Assembly: GCA_004154925.1 (NCBI GenBank)
Contig: QJNS01000326.1
Coordinates: 1-64,000 of the forward strand
DNA length: 64,000 nt
From: Monosporascus cannonballus
Lineage: Eukaryota; Ascomycota; Sordariomycetes; Xylariales
Reading direction: 5' to 3'
Shown: positions 1 to 12,239 of the stretch, one piece after another
Layout of the letters: each line of letters opens with the position of its first letter
How positions within the stretch are numbered: the first letter of the stretch is position 1
Position numbers and translations under genes: made by a program
Notes under the pieces: model-generated
Seen by the model: only the letters and a program-made list of their open reading frames with translations
What the model was told of the DNA's origin: nothing
Database searches by the model: none

Positions 1-553
1 GATAACTGATCTATTTTGATTCGTCGAACTTTCCGACCTTCGTCCAAAAATGTCAATCAGCAAGCCATGCTGAAGTGTCCCGAACACCACCTTAGTAGCT
101 GAATGCTTATGTCCGTGCGTTCAACAAACTTAAAAAAGATAATCAATTTTAATTGGGTGCATCGTCGAAAAGTGGATATAGTGCCCACAAGTAAAATTCA
201 GCAAAAATAAGGATACCTGAGGTACAAGCCCCACAAATACATCTTCGGAAAAACCTAGGTATATTCAGAATCAGCCGCTTTTGCTGAATGGTCCCGAACT
301 GCCCCTTAGCTTGAATCAAACTCCTTTACCTACCTACTCGGTCATTATGGTTGCGTTGTGAGCTCAGATGACAAATAAGCCTTGCTCAACCAATATATAG
401 CTTGCGCTAGATCAGTGGTCCCCTGCTCGATCCAGCCTCGTTCCAAGCTGCAGCGCCCGTAAGCTGACTCATGCGTGGCTCTCAACCCAGAATGCCTCCT
501 AGAGGTCGACCTGAAAGTGCCCGCCAGGAATAACATATCTAGATTGACAAAGA
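1..553. other. Downstream flank of the GH127 gene, no gene recognised
   Basis: Normal-composition DNA next to the 3' end of the minus-strand GH127 gene. It should include that gene's 3' untranslated region and terminator. The open frames here are short, match nothing I recognise and overlap the 3' end of the real gene, so I call no gene. Confidence 0.5.
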
Positions 554-2843
554 CTATGCCGGTAGTTTCCCAGAGATACTCCAATATACCACATAATTAT
601 GACCATGGGCATTGAAGAACGGGCCGAGATTTACCGTCTCACCATCGGCTCTTCCCGTGAATTTGAGATTTGACTCGCTCCCACGGCTTATAGACGGTAG
701 TTCGAGAATTGGATTCGACGAAAGGGATCTACCCCCGTAATCCCCAGACAAGACGACAGGGCCGAACGCTACAGCCGCCACGTTCGGATTGTCATTGGCG
801 GGAACAAGCCGTAAGCTCATCGGCAGCTGTACAGTTACAGTGTCGCCTGAATTCCAAGTGCGCGAGAGTGTGGTGTACGTCCCTGGAGCGCTGGCCGATA
901 TCTTCTTCCCATTGACAGATATTGTGGCATTAGATGTCCAGAATGGGATGCGGATCTTCATATCCCAGGTGTCATTGCCCGTCACCGTCAACCTTATCGT
1001 TTCTGCAATTAATTAGAACAAACACTCCTAAACATGGCAAAGAGGTATCCATTGATTTCAGGGATCCATAATACCAGATACGGGGTAATATCGTGAAATA
1101 TTACAAAAGGAAATACAACTAACCACCGACAGGGAAATTCGTAGTCTGTGTTATCGTGGTGTTACGCTGCGACCAATTCAACCTGGAAGGAGTGAAGAGA
1201 TTGATGTAGAGTGAAGAATTGTCATAAGCATAGATAGAATCCATCAGCTTAGTATTGGTCTACGCCGCGTTAGCAATGATCTCAAAGCATCCATTTTTTT
1301 CAACCCTAACCTACCTCAAGACCAGTACCCTGGCAACACCAGAACGAATCGTCTATGAGCTCAATATTAGCACGACTATCAAGAGATCGCAAATACTTGA
1401 TTTGCCTCCTGCCATGCCAGATCGCAAACCACAATGCATTCCGAGGAATACCATGAAGAACAGGTGTAAACTTACAATCTGTCGACCAAGTACCTCCGCC
1501 CCAGGCTGGACCTACGCCACGGCGGCCGCCAGCATTAAGTGGTGTGAAGTATGTGACGTGTCCATGACTTGACGATGGATTTTGTTGGCCTAGCAAGTGA
1601 TTAATCAAAGCGGTTTCGTAAAAGTCGAAATACGAGGAATCTGGTGTCAAAGTCCACAGTTCTCGGGTAAGCTTCAGCATGTTATATGTATTGCATGCCT
1701 CGCATGTGTCACTGGCGAGATGTGCAGCGATGGCATCCGGATTCCTGAAATGCTCAGCCTGACTATTACCACCGATGGCGTACGTGTGGTTGTTCACGGT
1801 TATATCCCATGCATTTTTCGCAATATCTCGGTACCTAGTAGTTCCTGTCTGCTTATATTCACGAGCTGCACCTATCCACTTAGGCACTTGTGTGTTTGCA
1901 TGGAGACCACTCAGTCGATCATTGTTAGTAGCCAACGGGTCGAATACGTCAGCATGATCAAAGCGTTTTGCTGTCTCAAGCCATCGATTGTCTCCATTCC
2001 AATGGTAGATCTCGGCTAGCACGTCGTTCATACCACCGAACTCTGTACTCAGCATATCTGCGAATGCAGGTCAGCATCAATAACATGCAACTCTGGGTTA
2101 ACCCCTAAGACATGGAAAGAGCATATTAACTGTGCTTTCAGTGAGAGCTTACTCTGCATTTGGTCGTAACTCAGCTTTCCAGTCCGGTTGTGAACCCACT
2201 CGGCCAGAGACAGCAGGACAGACTCGGCATTAGTGTCCCCGATATGACGCCAAACGTCAAGTAAACCTGCTAGAGTCTTATGGATAGCATAGTAAGGAAC
2301 ATTGCCATTGCGGAGAGTGCGTCTCTCGAGGGCAGTGAATTCCGACTCTGGAAAGCCGGATAAGTAGCCGAAACCGAAACCGACTTTGTTATTGTTAGCC
2401 TGGCACTTGGCTAATTCGGCCGTGAAGTTCTTTGCACGATCTCGGCATGTATTGTCGCGGAGAGTGGCCCAGCACTGTGACCAGGCCGTGAGAAAGTGCC
2501 CCTGCATGTGCGAACGAAATGGGAAGTCTGGCGCATCCCAGCCACCATTTCTCGAAGCGCCATTGGTAGACAGGCCGTGATTTGCCCGGAAGTTATACAG
2601 AAGCCTTTCAACATCAACTGACTTCAGGTAGGCTAGTGTCCGATCTTGGTTATCCAACCATCGGCTGTCCGTCAGTTGAACTTGACTCAGGTCGAAGGTG
2701 TAGGCAGAGACGCCCGTTTCATGTCGAATCGGAGGAACAATTTGGCCAGCACCAAGAGAGAAATATATAACGCTGGAGAGAGTCAATAACTTAGAGGACA
2801 GAGTCTGTATGAGGCTAGAAAAGCCATTTTGGTGTAACAGCAT
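554..2843 (-). CDS. GH127 (DUF1680) beta-L-arabinofuranosidase, secreted, five exons, intact
   Basis: The predicted product is a 631-residue glycoside hydrolase of family 127, which removes terminal beta-L-arabinofuranose from plant arabinan or glycoprotein side chains. Exons on the minus strand are 2843-2153, 2057-1476, 1352-1315, 1259-1124 and 1002-554. All introns (95, 123, 55 and 121 nt) are GT..AG, several have CTAA-type branch sites, and the exon sum of 1,896 nt is a whole number of codons ending in TAG. Residues 1 to about 33 form a likely signal peptide (hydrophobic LLTLSSVIYFSLGAG). Family hallmarks are kept: AEHF (Glu about 332, acid/base by analogy), EAC (Glu350, Cys352) and FWCCQGT (Cys430, Cys431), corresponding to the zinc and nucleophile residues of characterised GH127 enzymes. 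Splicing restores DYDSFWCC and GLETNTKLMDS exactly. The length is usual for fungal members. Substrate is inferred from the family only. Confidence 0.93.
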
Positions 2844-4321
2844 GTTGGTAAAGCGACTAAGGATGGCTGCAATATGTTCAGTATATAATTTGAAGTGGTG
2901 GTTGCAGATTGATGTGAATCACTGCAAAGCCAGCTTTCCTCTACACAAGTTAGAATCATGTTGTTGCTGTTGAGCGGAACCATTGGATTATATACTATGG
3001 CCATCCAGTGTAAGAATTGTCGGCAACCGCCTCGAATTGGAGGACAAACTCCGGAGAGAGGGCCCCAATCACGAGACACGTGAACAAACCGTATTCTATG
3101 GCACGAGTTCATTGAGCCTGCCGGAAACTCATAGCTTAAAAAGCCTGCTGTCGTGCCAGTGTCAAATCAGTCGGTTAGATCGGAACGTTCGATGTATTAC
3201 ATAAGTACACAACCATGTGAATCCATTCATATCATTGGGCCGGCTATCACTCCCCGCATTGTAACCCCAACTTGTCCCCTGCCCCCCCCTCACAAACAAT
3301 TTGGTCAAGGAATTTCCCCTTTCATCTTCGATTAGGCCCTACCTAAGTTGACCGAGATGAGAGGAGTATATCGGTGGAAGCTACCGAAGATCTCCTCAAA
3401 GCGCCCCAATCAACTAATGTATCAATTATGCGGGCACCCCACCTACAGCAACATCGCTTAAAAGTAGGTCAAGGTGAAGGCCAGGTTATTCAAGTTTCAT
3501 CTCCATTTGCGCCTTAGGGATCTCGCTTGACCTTCCACTTCAATTGATGGCTCTGTCGGAATGCAACCATAAATAGCTAAACAAGCTCGAACCAACAACG
3601 GTTCGAGCGCCCACCTTCTGGAGTCCAACACGTTCGGACCCAGGAACACCGGGATTTGACAGCTCTGGGGCCGGCGTGGGAGATATGTAGATGTGTCACA
3701 GTTAGGCTGATCGCGAGAAAAGGTTGCATAGAGTGTGGGAAGTGATAATTGTCTGACTAGAATTGAGCTCCAAGGAGCGGTAGTTAGGAAGCTCTCTATA
3801 TACTGTGGGAGCGCCGGAATAAGGTTCTTCCGGGTGCTGTGGAGCTTGATGACTAACACAGATACCCCTATTCCACGACAAGATGATTCCGGGTAATCGT
3901 GGCAGAGCCAGAGAGTCGGCGTCTGAAGGGGTCGAGGTCATATTATATCGGCATAGTGCTGAGTCTGAGGCCTTCTGGATTTCCGCTAGTCGCATTCGAT
4001 CCTCGGAATCAGTAATCCGCCATTAGACCGGCTGAAGAGAAGCAATATCAATTTTCCAAGTCAAATTTAGCCTTCATGCCTTTTGCAGCCTATTAGAACA
4101 AAGACCTTCCTACTCGACCAAAAAGCACCATGTCTGCGGTTCAGGTATAAAGAGCGCCGTTTCCTACAATCTTCTGGACAATTCGTTTTAGCAGCGTCGA
4201 TTGACTTTTATTAGATCCTGAAGTGCCGAAAAATGTGAGGCCCCACACTACGGCGGGACACTATCAGGTCTTAAATCTCACAACTTTTGAAACTCTGCCC
4301 AATAACATAGTAGGGATCAAG
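2844..4321. promoter_or_regulatory. Shared divergent intergenic region between GH127 and the CE15 pseudogene
   Basis: About 1.48 kb of normal-composition DNA separates the two start codons. Minus-strand TATA-like sequences near 2881-2888 and 2988-2996 could serve GH127. A TATAAAG at 4146-4152 could serve the CE15 gene. Two GGCTGA hexamers (near 3704 and 4029) fit the loose GGCTRR site of xylanolytic activators, and there is a CGG-N10-CCG inverted pair at 4004-4019 of the kind Zn2Cys6 regulators bind. Such short motifs occur by chance. Minus-strand open frames at 3497-3859 and 3702-3995 overlap in different frames, resemble nothing I know and are not called. Confidence 0.4.
4146..4152 (+). promoter_or_regulatory. 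TATA box of the CE15 pseudogene
   Basis: TATAAAG lies about 170 bases before the ATG at 4322, which leaves a plausible 5' untranslated region of about 140 bases. It suggests the gene was once expressed from its own promoter. Confidence 0.45.
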
Positions 4322-4897
4322 ATGGCCGGCCGCTTTGCTGCTGCCCTCATGCTGAGCTTTATAACCCGGGCTTTGCCTTACGCTAACGTACACCCATGAC
4401 AGAACTCGTCTGAATGCCAAACCCAGTATAATTATACAGCCGTTGATAATTGGAAGCTTCCCGACCCCTTTACTTTCGCCAATGGCACCCCAGTCTTGAG
4501 CAGGGCCGACTTCACATGCCGGCAGGCGGAGATCAATACAATGTTTCAGCAGTTCGAGCTAGGCACCTACCCAGGTCCCCCGGACAGCGTCAACGCCTCA
4601 ATGAACAACGGTAATATGGATGTCCAGGTCACGATGGGCGGCCGGTCTGTTACTATTAGCGTAGCCATTAGCGCGCCGGATACTACTCCGGGACCCGCTA
4701 TTATCAATATTGGCAGAATATCTGCACTCCCTATCCCGAGCAATGTGGCCACCAGTAGTTTCGATAACGACGCGTTCGCTGCTCAGTTGGGCCCGCATTC
4801 CTGCGGCAAGGGCGACTTCTATACCCTCTTCGGTAGCGACCACTCGGCTGGCGCGTTCACCGCTTGGACCTGGGGTGTAGACCGGGTTATCGAAGCG
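4322..4897 (+). pseudogene. Truncated CE15 glucuronoyl esterase (4-O-methyl-glucuronoyl methylesterase)
   Basis: CE15 enzymes cut ester bonds between lignin and glucuronoxylan. The frame starts at ATG 4322 with a hydrophobic leader (AAALMLSF), reaches an in-frame TGA at 4397-4399, and continues in the same frame with family-typical sequence: WKLPDPFTFANGTPV, CRQAEINTMFQQFELGTYPG, PIPSNVA, DHSAGAFTAWTWGVDRVIEA. The match ends near 4897, where the AT-rich block begins. About 190 residues remain of a domain that is usually about 370. The GCS(R/H)xGKGA nucleophile motif and the downstream Glu and His are missing. With the stop and the missing triad this cannot be a working esterase. Calling the TGA an intron would need an intron of only about 15 bases, which is unlikely. 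The missing 3' half is not seen elsewhere in the window. Confidence 0.88.
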
Positions 4898-5525
4898 TAT
4901 CCCCTTATATTGCTATGTACGGTTATAACGCAAAAACTTAACGACTAAAATAATTACTGGCCAAAGCCCCAAAAATCATTAGTATCGTTTTAAAAGCAAA
5001 AATACTGGCAACAAAAATCAATACGATTTAAACATATTTTACACTCGAATTAAAATTCCTCTGGCAAAATATGGTCTAATATTACGACCAAAAAGGCATT
5101 AAAAGATTAATTTTGTTGAAACAAGAGTTATTTGTTACGCCAAAAATAAAACGAAATTTCAAATATTTTACAAATAAAAACCCAAAATTTAATCATAAAT
5201 TCGATTTTAATAAAATAGGCTCGTTCAAAATTAATAAAGTTATTTCCAAATACTAACTAGCGATTATTATTACCCAACATATAAAAATATACGTTATTTT
5301 CCACATTTTCTTACTTAAGTTAATATTTAAAAACGCTCTGTTACAAAGAATCTAAAATTAAAAAGGATTTCGACAAATACTAAATTAAATAGATATTAAA
5401 CTCTAAATTAATAAATAATAAGATTTAGTATCTATTTAAATAAAAATATTATCTACTTAAAAAAATACATAGAAATTACTTAAATATTTAACGAATACGA
5501 TAAACATAGTTAAAACACTTTAACG
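4898..5525. other. AT-rich RIP-like DNA at the isochore border, origin unrecognised
   Basis: Composition drops sharply to very AT-rich right after the CE15 remnant. No domain, LTR end or terminal inverted repeat was recognised. It is probably the end of an older, mutated repeat that broke the CE15 gene, and it served as target for the large compound element. Confidence 0.5.
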
Positions 5526-5530
5526 CCGAG
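5526..5530. repeat. Left target-site duplication CCGAG of the compound element
   Basis: CCGAG immediately precedes the left LTR and is repeated at 34361-34365 after the right LTR. Confidence 0.85.
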
Positions 5531-5917
5531 TATGACTGCTAGGCGGTTTAACCAACTATTAAACCTTAGTCGCACGGGTTTATGTTGGCAAAAGTATTGT
5601 GGGATTCTAAGCAATAAATACAGAAACGTATTACATCTCTTAATACCAAAAGTGCTAAGCTATATTGCAAGCGATTAATATTAATAAATATTATAAGCTA
5701 AAATTATCTAAATTATGGAAATAATAAGCGTATATATCTTTATAGGTTAATTGGATCTTTATTAGATTTTGACATCGTTACAGATCCAACTCCATTAGAT
5801 TCGGTTAGTTCTGTATAGATTTACTTAGATCTTAATACCAAGAGAAATCCAAATCACGTAACCTCTTTGTGTAGGTCCGACCGTTTTTTGAAAGCGATCT
5901 TGGGTTAGATTGTAATA
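5531..5917 (-). repeat. Left outer LTR (387 bp) of the compound element
   Basis: Read on the coding strand the LTR is TG..CA-like: it starts as TATTACAATC (mutated TGTTACGATC) and ends as AGCAGTCATA. Its inner half is nearly the same in every chromovirus-like LTR of the window. The purine-rich AGGAAAAGGGAAAT just inside it (minus strand) is the likely polypurine tract. Confidence 0.85.
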
Positions 5918-6087
5918 CGATTTCCCTTTTCCTAGAATCTTTGCCCTTAAAGATTTCTCTTCCTGGTAAATTATTATTCTTTATTATAGCAAATCATGTT
6001 ATTAACCGCAAGCTTTGTAATCGTCCCAATTAAAGAAAAAGCCTAAATTTTCTGGCTGTTCATATTGCCAAATTCGGTTTTGAAATT

Positions 6088-6252
6088 ATGCCGTATACGC
6101 TTTATTTCGAAAATAATACCAAATGTCAAATAATTAAAAAAATTCGTCGTTATAGCGAATATATTAAGAACCGTCGTCGCTGCGATAATTCCTGCATCCC
6201 AATTAATTCCTTACGTTATATTAAGGAGGAAAAAAATCGTTTAAATTACTAA
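6088..6252 (+). pseudogene. Antisense Zn2Cys6-like ORF remnant, left unit
   Basis: A 54-codon plus-strand frame runs antisense to the element, between its LTR and chromodomain. Six positions at 6094-6183 (Y, Y, C, Y, Y, C) are spaced X2, X6, X8, X2, X6, which is the Zn(II)2Cys6 pattern. The four Tyr codons are TAT, one RIP-type change from Cys TGT. It continues as basic and charged sequence (RRRCD, EEKNRLN) and then TAA. The copy at 19618 has the same layout. The function is unknown. The protein was probably longer, with coiled-coil sequence extending toward about 6560. Confidence 0.55.
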
Positions 6253-6539
6253 AAAACTAATATTAAAAATATTTTTACGCCTTTAGTAAAAGTTAAAAAA
6301 CTTTAGCACGTAAATAACGTAATATTAACAAAATTATATATCCCTTTTTTAATTTTCGTTATTATAAGAAATTTCTTTACGTTAAAAGAATTAAAATTAT
6401 TAGTCATAATCTTTAATTACTAAATAAACTGGACAAATAAAAACGCGCGGAAGCCGAAATGTTTTCTTTTATACCGTTTATTAATTTCATTAATTAATTT
6501 ATTCCCAAGAACCGTAACTAGAAGGCTTTCTTTAGTAAC

Positions 6540-9500
6540 TCTGTCACTGCTAATAAAAGTTCTTTAGCAAGCGCTAAGCGTTAATAAGATTTTTAGCAAG
6601 TTCCCGAGTATTTTCGAAATTTAGGTACTATTTTTATTTAATCAGATATTAGGTAAATCCGTTTTATTTTCGTATAAGGAGGATTTTCTCCATTTAATAT
6701 ATTTATTCGTTTTTTATTGTTATATCGCCTTATGCCGTATATACCTTAATTATGTCTATTATTAATTCGAATAGACAAATATAAAAAATTCATTAAAATT
6801 TTACGTTTAATAAAAATTGTAATTAATAATTATTTTTTAAGATTTTCTTAGCGATTTTATATAAACCGATATATTTGGAATCGAATTTTTTGCTAAGTTA
6901 TTTTATTAAAATATTTTTGGTAATAAGGAAACTTATGTTCCCCTGTTCGAAAACTAGTCCTTTTAATCTTTTTTAATTATAATATTTGCTTAGTTAATTT
7001 CGTACGAATTTTAATTTTAATTTTAATTTCTAACATAATTATTACAATTATTTTACCGTAAAAATTGCTTTAATATTAATTAAATTATTATCGCGTATTT
7101 TTTATAAACTTTTGGAATAAAATTAAAATTTACGTTTATTGAAATTATTTTAATTTTTCGTAATAACTAGCATTATAAATTAATTATACAATTAATAACT
7201 TTTTAATTTAATTATTTAATTTATAATTAATATAATGCTATAAATAAGTTTCGTAAATTTAATTCGTTCGTTTTATTTATTTATTTATTTATAATTTAAA
7301 TACGTTAAATAGTTTGTAATTTACTCAGACTTATATTATAAGGCCTTATTAAAATTTTAATACGAATATCAATTATTTATTTAAAATAATTTCTATTAAT
7401 AATTTATATACGTTAAAAATATGTTTAAAAATATATGTTAATTATTCGGTATTTATATTCTTATAATATGGTAAAAAATAGAAAAATTTCGTAAATCGGT
7501 TAAATATTATAAAAATGCTACTGTAATATATTCCCGTAATTAAGCTTTTTGTTATAAAAGATTTAATAATAAAATCGAATATAATTAAATATTATAATCG
7601 TTTTGTAACTAATAATAGTTATAACTTTCCGTATGGCTTATATCGTCGAGCCTTTACTCTGGCGTAAATATCGTATTGCCGTATAAATTTTTATGCCCTT
7701 AATTTTATTTTAAGAAAAGAATATATGCGTCGAAATCGCTTTAAGGTTTTGTAAATCCCTAGATATTTATGTAATTAATATTCGTATATTTTCCTTATTA
7801 GATCTTTTTAATAAGTTTTTAAAACTTATATTTTATCCGTTTTTTAGCTTTCTAAAAAAACCGTTATTATATTACTAGATCTTTTGATATATATTAAAAA
7901 GTACTGCCCGGATTATCGCAATCTATTACGGACGCAAATATTCTTTTATAATAAAATCAAAAATTATATAGCTAATTTTAATCAATTTTCCTTCGAAATC
8001 TGTTTGCTTGCTTAGAATACTTGCTTTGTTATTTTCTAATCTTTTATTATAAATAATAATAAAATTAAAGTTCGCCAATTCTTTTACGTATCGAAATTAT
8101 CGTTTTATAAATTCCTTGGTCGTAATAAATCGAGTAAAATTTTGATAATCCGTATAAATCTTAACTTAATACGAGCTTTTCTTTAAAAAATACTTAAACT
8201 TTCGAAATAAGATAATAATAGCCATAAATTCTTTATTTGGAATACCGTAATTAAATTCGATTCCTTTTAATTTATACCAAAAAAGATAATAAGATATAAT
8301 TTGCCTGAATTATTTCGTTATCCGATTATTATACTTAATGCGTAATCCGAAATATCGGTTTTTAATTTAATAAAGCGGTTTGGATTGTATATAATTAATA
8401 TGAGCTCGTTAATAATTACATTTTTAATATCCTAAAATGCCTTTTTCGTATCTGGCGTCTATTTGAATTTTTTTTCGTAAAATTTATTAAGGGTATAATT
8501 ATCGTATTAAAATTCCGAATAAACTTTCTGTAATAATTGGCGAATCTCAGAAATACCTATACCTCCTTAACTGTCGTTAATATCTGCCATTCTGTAACTG
8601 GAGCGATTTTCTTAGGGTTTATTTTAATATGTTTTAAGGTAATAATATGTTTTAGATATTTTATTTTTTATACTTGGAATTAATTCTTTTTTGCGTTAAT
8701 AGGCAATTTTACATTCTGTAAAACTTGAAAAACTTTATAAACGTATTCTGCATATATTTCTTCCGTTTCGGATAAAATAAAAATGTCGTCGAAATAGTAA
8801 ACGACGAAAATATCGAGGTATTTTCGTAATATATAATTTATTATTTATTAAAAAGTTGCTAGTACGTTCGTAAATTTTATTAACGTAATCAAATAGTTAA
8901 ATAATCCGTATTTAGTTTTAAAGGTTATTTGTTTATTTGTATCCTTTTTTAATTTTAATTAAATTATATCTATTTTTAAAATGGAATATTATGAATTATT
9001 TGATTTTATAAAATCGTTATTTTATTTTCCTAATTAAAAATAATAATATTCGATATTTAATAATAATATTATTTATGTATTAATAATTAACTATGAATCG
9101 TAACTGTTTATCTTTTTTAACTCCGAAAAATATAAGGTATCGTGCTGGTGATTTTGGAAGTCGAATTTATCCTTTTTATAATCGATTTTTTAGATAATCT
9201 TTAAAAATACGTAATTCGTTTCCGTTAAAGTTATAAATAAGGTAAAACTTCGTCGAAAACCCTTTTTTAAAGATTATTTTATAATCCTATTCGTTATATT
9301 TTAATAACTTTATATTAAGTGTTTTTTTAAAGAATTACTTATATTTATAATATTATAATGGCATATTAGTCAGAATTTTTTACGTTTAATGTTATTATTT
9401 CAGGTTATTATTTAATTATTTTAGTTTTGCTTTGATAATAATATCGATATATCGTATTCTTTTTTGATGCCCGTTTTCTTTCTTGTATTTTATTTCTTTA

Positions 9501-10494
9501 GGTAATAAGATTTTCATTATATTCTTATGCCTGTATTCGTCGCCATTATCGATCGAATATTAAGATCTTAATTTTCTCTTTTTTTGTATATTAATAGGGT
9601 ATAAGGCAAACCTTATTTAGCTAATCCTTTTATTAATTAAAATTTCGTAGTAACATATCCATAATAATCCTAAAATCATATCGTAATTCCTAAATAAAAC
9701 GATATCGAAATCAATTATCTAATATCGTCCTTGGACGAAAATCTCAAAGTGATTAATTTCGCATATAATTTTCTCGTGATCGTAAACGAATTCTTAACTT
9801 TCGGCATTTATTATTATATAAGGTTTTAACTTATATCTTTATAATAATCTAAACTTATTAACCATATCTGGTACAATATAATTTCTGCCTAGAGCTCCGC
9901 AATTTACTATTGCGGTATATTAATACGTTTCGATTCGTATATTTAAAGTAATAAAATTATTAATGTTTCTTATCGTCGTATTTAAAGCCCTTTTTAGAAA
10001 TTCCTTTTAATTCCTCTGAGTTTTGTTATCTTACGGCTTTCTTATAAGTAAACTTTTTTTTAATTTTTGGTCGAATTTATCGAACCTTATTTGTATTTCT
10101 TCGTTTAACGCATTAAGCTGTTATATTTATCGTTATTACCGGTGTATTGTTCCTTCGAACTATTTCAGTTATTTTTAATTTTGCTATAATTCTTTTCCTT
10201 ATCGAATAAATTCTTTTCGTATATTTACGATTATATCTCATTATAGGTCATTCTGATTATCGTTTTAAAACTCTTTTATAAATTAACGTATTTCCTTTTT
10301 AATAATCTTTTTTTGTAAAGGTTTATAAGAAATACCAATTTAAAATAGAATCTGTAATAGCTTTCTGGTAATGCTTTTTTATTGTATGCTAAATTAACTC
10401 CTTTTCCGTTTAATAATTATGTTATTAATAATAACAGAAAAGATTTTCCTATAGATATTATTTTCCTTCCAGCTGACTTTTTATTTCGACCAAT
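6540..10494 (-). pseudogene. RIP-degraded pol (and end of gag) of the left unit
   Basis: Read on the minus strand from 10494 down: the end of gag, an aspartic protease core at about 9880-9925 (VNCGAL, then RNYIVPD), reverse transcriptase about 9190-8560 with the catalytic motif now YFDD (8785-8796), RNase H about 8480-7950, integrase about 7950-6700 and a C-terminal chromodomain about 6690-6540 (traces of RKxN..QYLIKWK..SENTWEPAKNL). Many stops come from mutated Gln and Trp codons. It is clearly non-functional. The chromodomain after the integrase places the element among chromoviruses. The start of this polyprotein lies beyond the nested element, at 17470-18946. Confidence 0.75.
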
Positions 10495-10499
10495 TATTA

Positions 10500-10920
10500 T
10501 GTTAGGACCTAACGATCTTGGCTTCTTACGGACGGTCGGAACCACAAAAGGATCAAGCTCCGACCCAAGCCAAGGCGTTACGTGACTGGCTCAAAGGTTT
10601 CAAAGCGCCAAGCGCCTTAAGCCCCTTAAGTCGGCAGAAAAGCTTAAAGGGCTTAAGGGACTTAAGGGTTTAAGCCGTTTAAGCACCTTAAGCCAAGATA
10701 AGGATATATACGTTCGTTATTTCCATAATTTAAATAACTTTAACTTGTAATATTTATTAATATTAATTATTAATAATTAATAATTCGTTATTTAAAATAT
10801 CTTTGGTATTACGAAAAGTAATACGTTATTATATCCATTATTTAGAATCCTACGATACTTTTGTTAGCATAAATCCGTCGACTTAGGTTTAATAGTTGGT
10901 TAAACCGCTAAGCCATTATA
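10500..10920 (+). repeat. 5' LTR (421 bp) of the nested Gypsy element
   Basis: It begins TGTTAGGACC and ends AGCCATTATA (mutated AGCCGTCACA). The U3 part at about 10600-10695 is an array of CTTAAG palindromes. A TATATA at 10705-10710 is a likely core promoter, and from there to the end the sequence is shared with the other LTR subfamilies. This LTR is much less mutated than its partner at 17044. Confidence 0.9.
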
Positions 10921-10976
10921 CGTTATAAGTTTTTGTTTAATAATACCGTTAAATTCTGAGCAATACCGCCGACATT

Positions 10977-12170
10977 ATGTTTACTAGCAAGCAGCCCGAA
11001 CAGCCCATTTACCAGGTCCCTAAGGACCCTAATACCGGAATGGAATCCGAAAAAGAAAAAAAGCAGCTTCGCTTTTTTCGAAAGGAAGTTTTTCGACGCC
11101 TGGATATTATGAACGAACGTATTTTTTAATTGGAATAAGACAAAAATGATCTTATTACGTTTTTCCAAGTTACCCATAAGAAACTTAAGGAAAAAAAAAA
11201 GGTTCCCGAAATTAGAAAGCTTTTTCGGCCGAATCAGGTTATTTAGTTAAATTCCACCAAGGAACCGGGAAAGGTCCTTAAACCCCTTAAGCCAAAATCT
11301 TTTGATGGAATTTCGACCAAATTATAATTGTTTTTAACCTAATGCCGAACGTATTTTGGGTATTTTCCTATTCGATTCGTTACGTTTATTATACGAATTA
11401 AATTCGCGGTTAGACGATTTACCGGAAACGCGGTTATTTAATTTAAGCTGGCTATAAAAAAATACATTATTTTGTTAGTCGAAAAACGCAATCCGGAAGT
11501 AATGCGGGTATATAACGATTACGAACAGTTCGAATAAACGTTAATAAAGGTTTTCGGAATAATAAACAAAAAAATAAAAGTTAAAATACAGATTTAATAA
11601 TTACGATAAAAGGGATTAGTATCCAGTTACGGCAGTACGTTTATTTAACTGGTATTTAAGCTAAATTAGGGGTAAGAAATATTAATGGCTAAGTTTTTCG
11701 ACGGCCTGAAAAAGGAAATATAGGAAAAGCTTTTTAAGTTAAACCGACTTAATTATTTGTTAGATTATATCGTTATAGTAATTAAGATTAATAATCGATA
11801 ATATGCCTGGCGTACGAAAAATACCAAGGGAAAGCATAATAATAAGTTTCGGTATACGGCCAATATTAGCGCTTTTCGGCGTAATAATACTTTTTACGGC
11901 ATTAAACCGGGCCTTATGGAATTAGGAATTACCCATAAAAGGGATTAAAGCCAGATTAAATGTTATAATTGCGGAAAAAAAAGGCATAAAGTTTATAAAT
12001 GCCTTTCGCCCAAAAAGTTACGAAAAAACAATTAAAAGCCTATATCCAAAAGATAATCTAAGGGAAATTAAAAGAAAAAAGGTAAACTTATTAATATGAT
12101 TCGACTTAAGTATATACCAGGTCCCCCGTAATAAAAAATGCAATAAGGGATACGAAAAGCCAGAAACCTG
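10977..12170 (+). pseudogene. gag of the nested Gypsy element, RIP-degraded
   Basis: The likely start is ATG 10977 (MFTSKQPEQPIYQVPKDP). A shared frame begins a few codons earlier in the sister copy at 23055-30016. The N-terminus has a charged coiled-coil-like stretch (RKEVFRRLDIMNERI), after which Gln codons have become TAA stops. Near the C-terminus an intact CCHC zinc knuckle lies at 11961-12002, reading C-YN-C-GKKR-H-KVYK-C, followed by a Lys-rich tail. Gag would form the virus-like particle and bind element RNA. Frame shifts and stops make it inactive. Confidence 0.75.
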
Positions 12171-12239
12171 GTTTAGTAAATAATTAAAGAAAAACGGAAC
12201 ATTTTTAAAGGATGGTTAAAAAAATATTAGGGCTGGACG

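Noticed and set aside
345..584. 79-codon minus-strand frame downstream of GH127
   Set aside because: It overlaps the last GH127 exon in another frame and lies in the expected 3' untranslated region.
3497..3995. Two overlapping minus-strand open frames (120 and 97 codons) in the intergenic region
   Set aside because: They overlap in different frames, have no recognisable domain or splice logic, and lie in the region expected to hold promoters.
4396..4411. A mini-intron removing the in-frame TGA of the CE15 gene
   Set aside because: A GT..AG pair is present, but the intron would be only about 15 bases, too short for fungal splicing, and the gene is truncated anyway.
10382..10585. 67-codon plus-strand frame
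   Set aside because: It spans the junction of the outer element and the nested LTR (10500), so it is a chance join of two repeats.
10600..10700. CTTAAG repeat array considered as a CRISPR-like or satellite array
   Set aside because: Repeats are short, unevenly spaced and confined to the LTR U3; the organism is a fungus.
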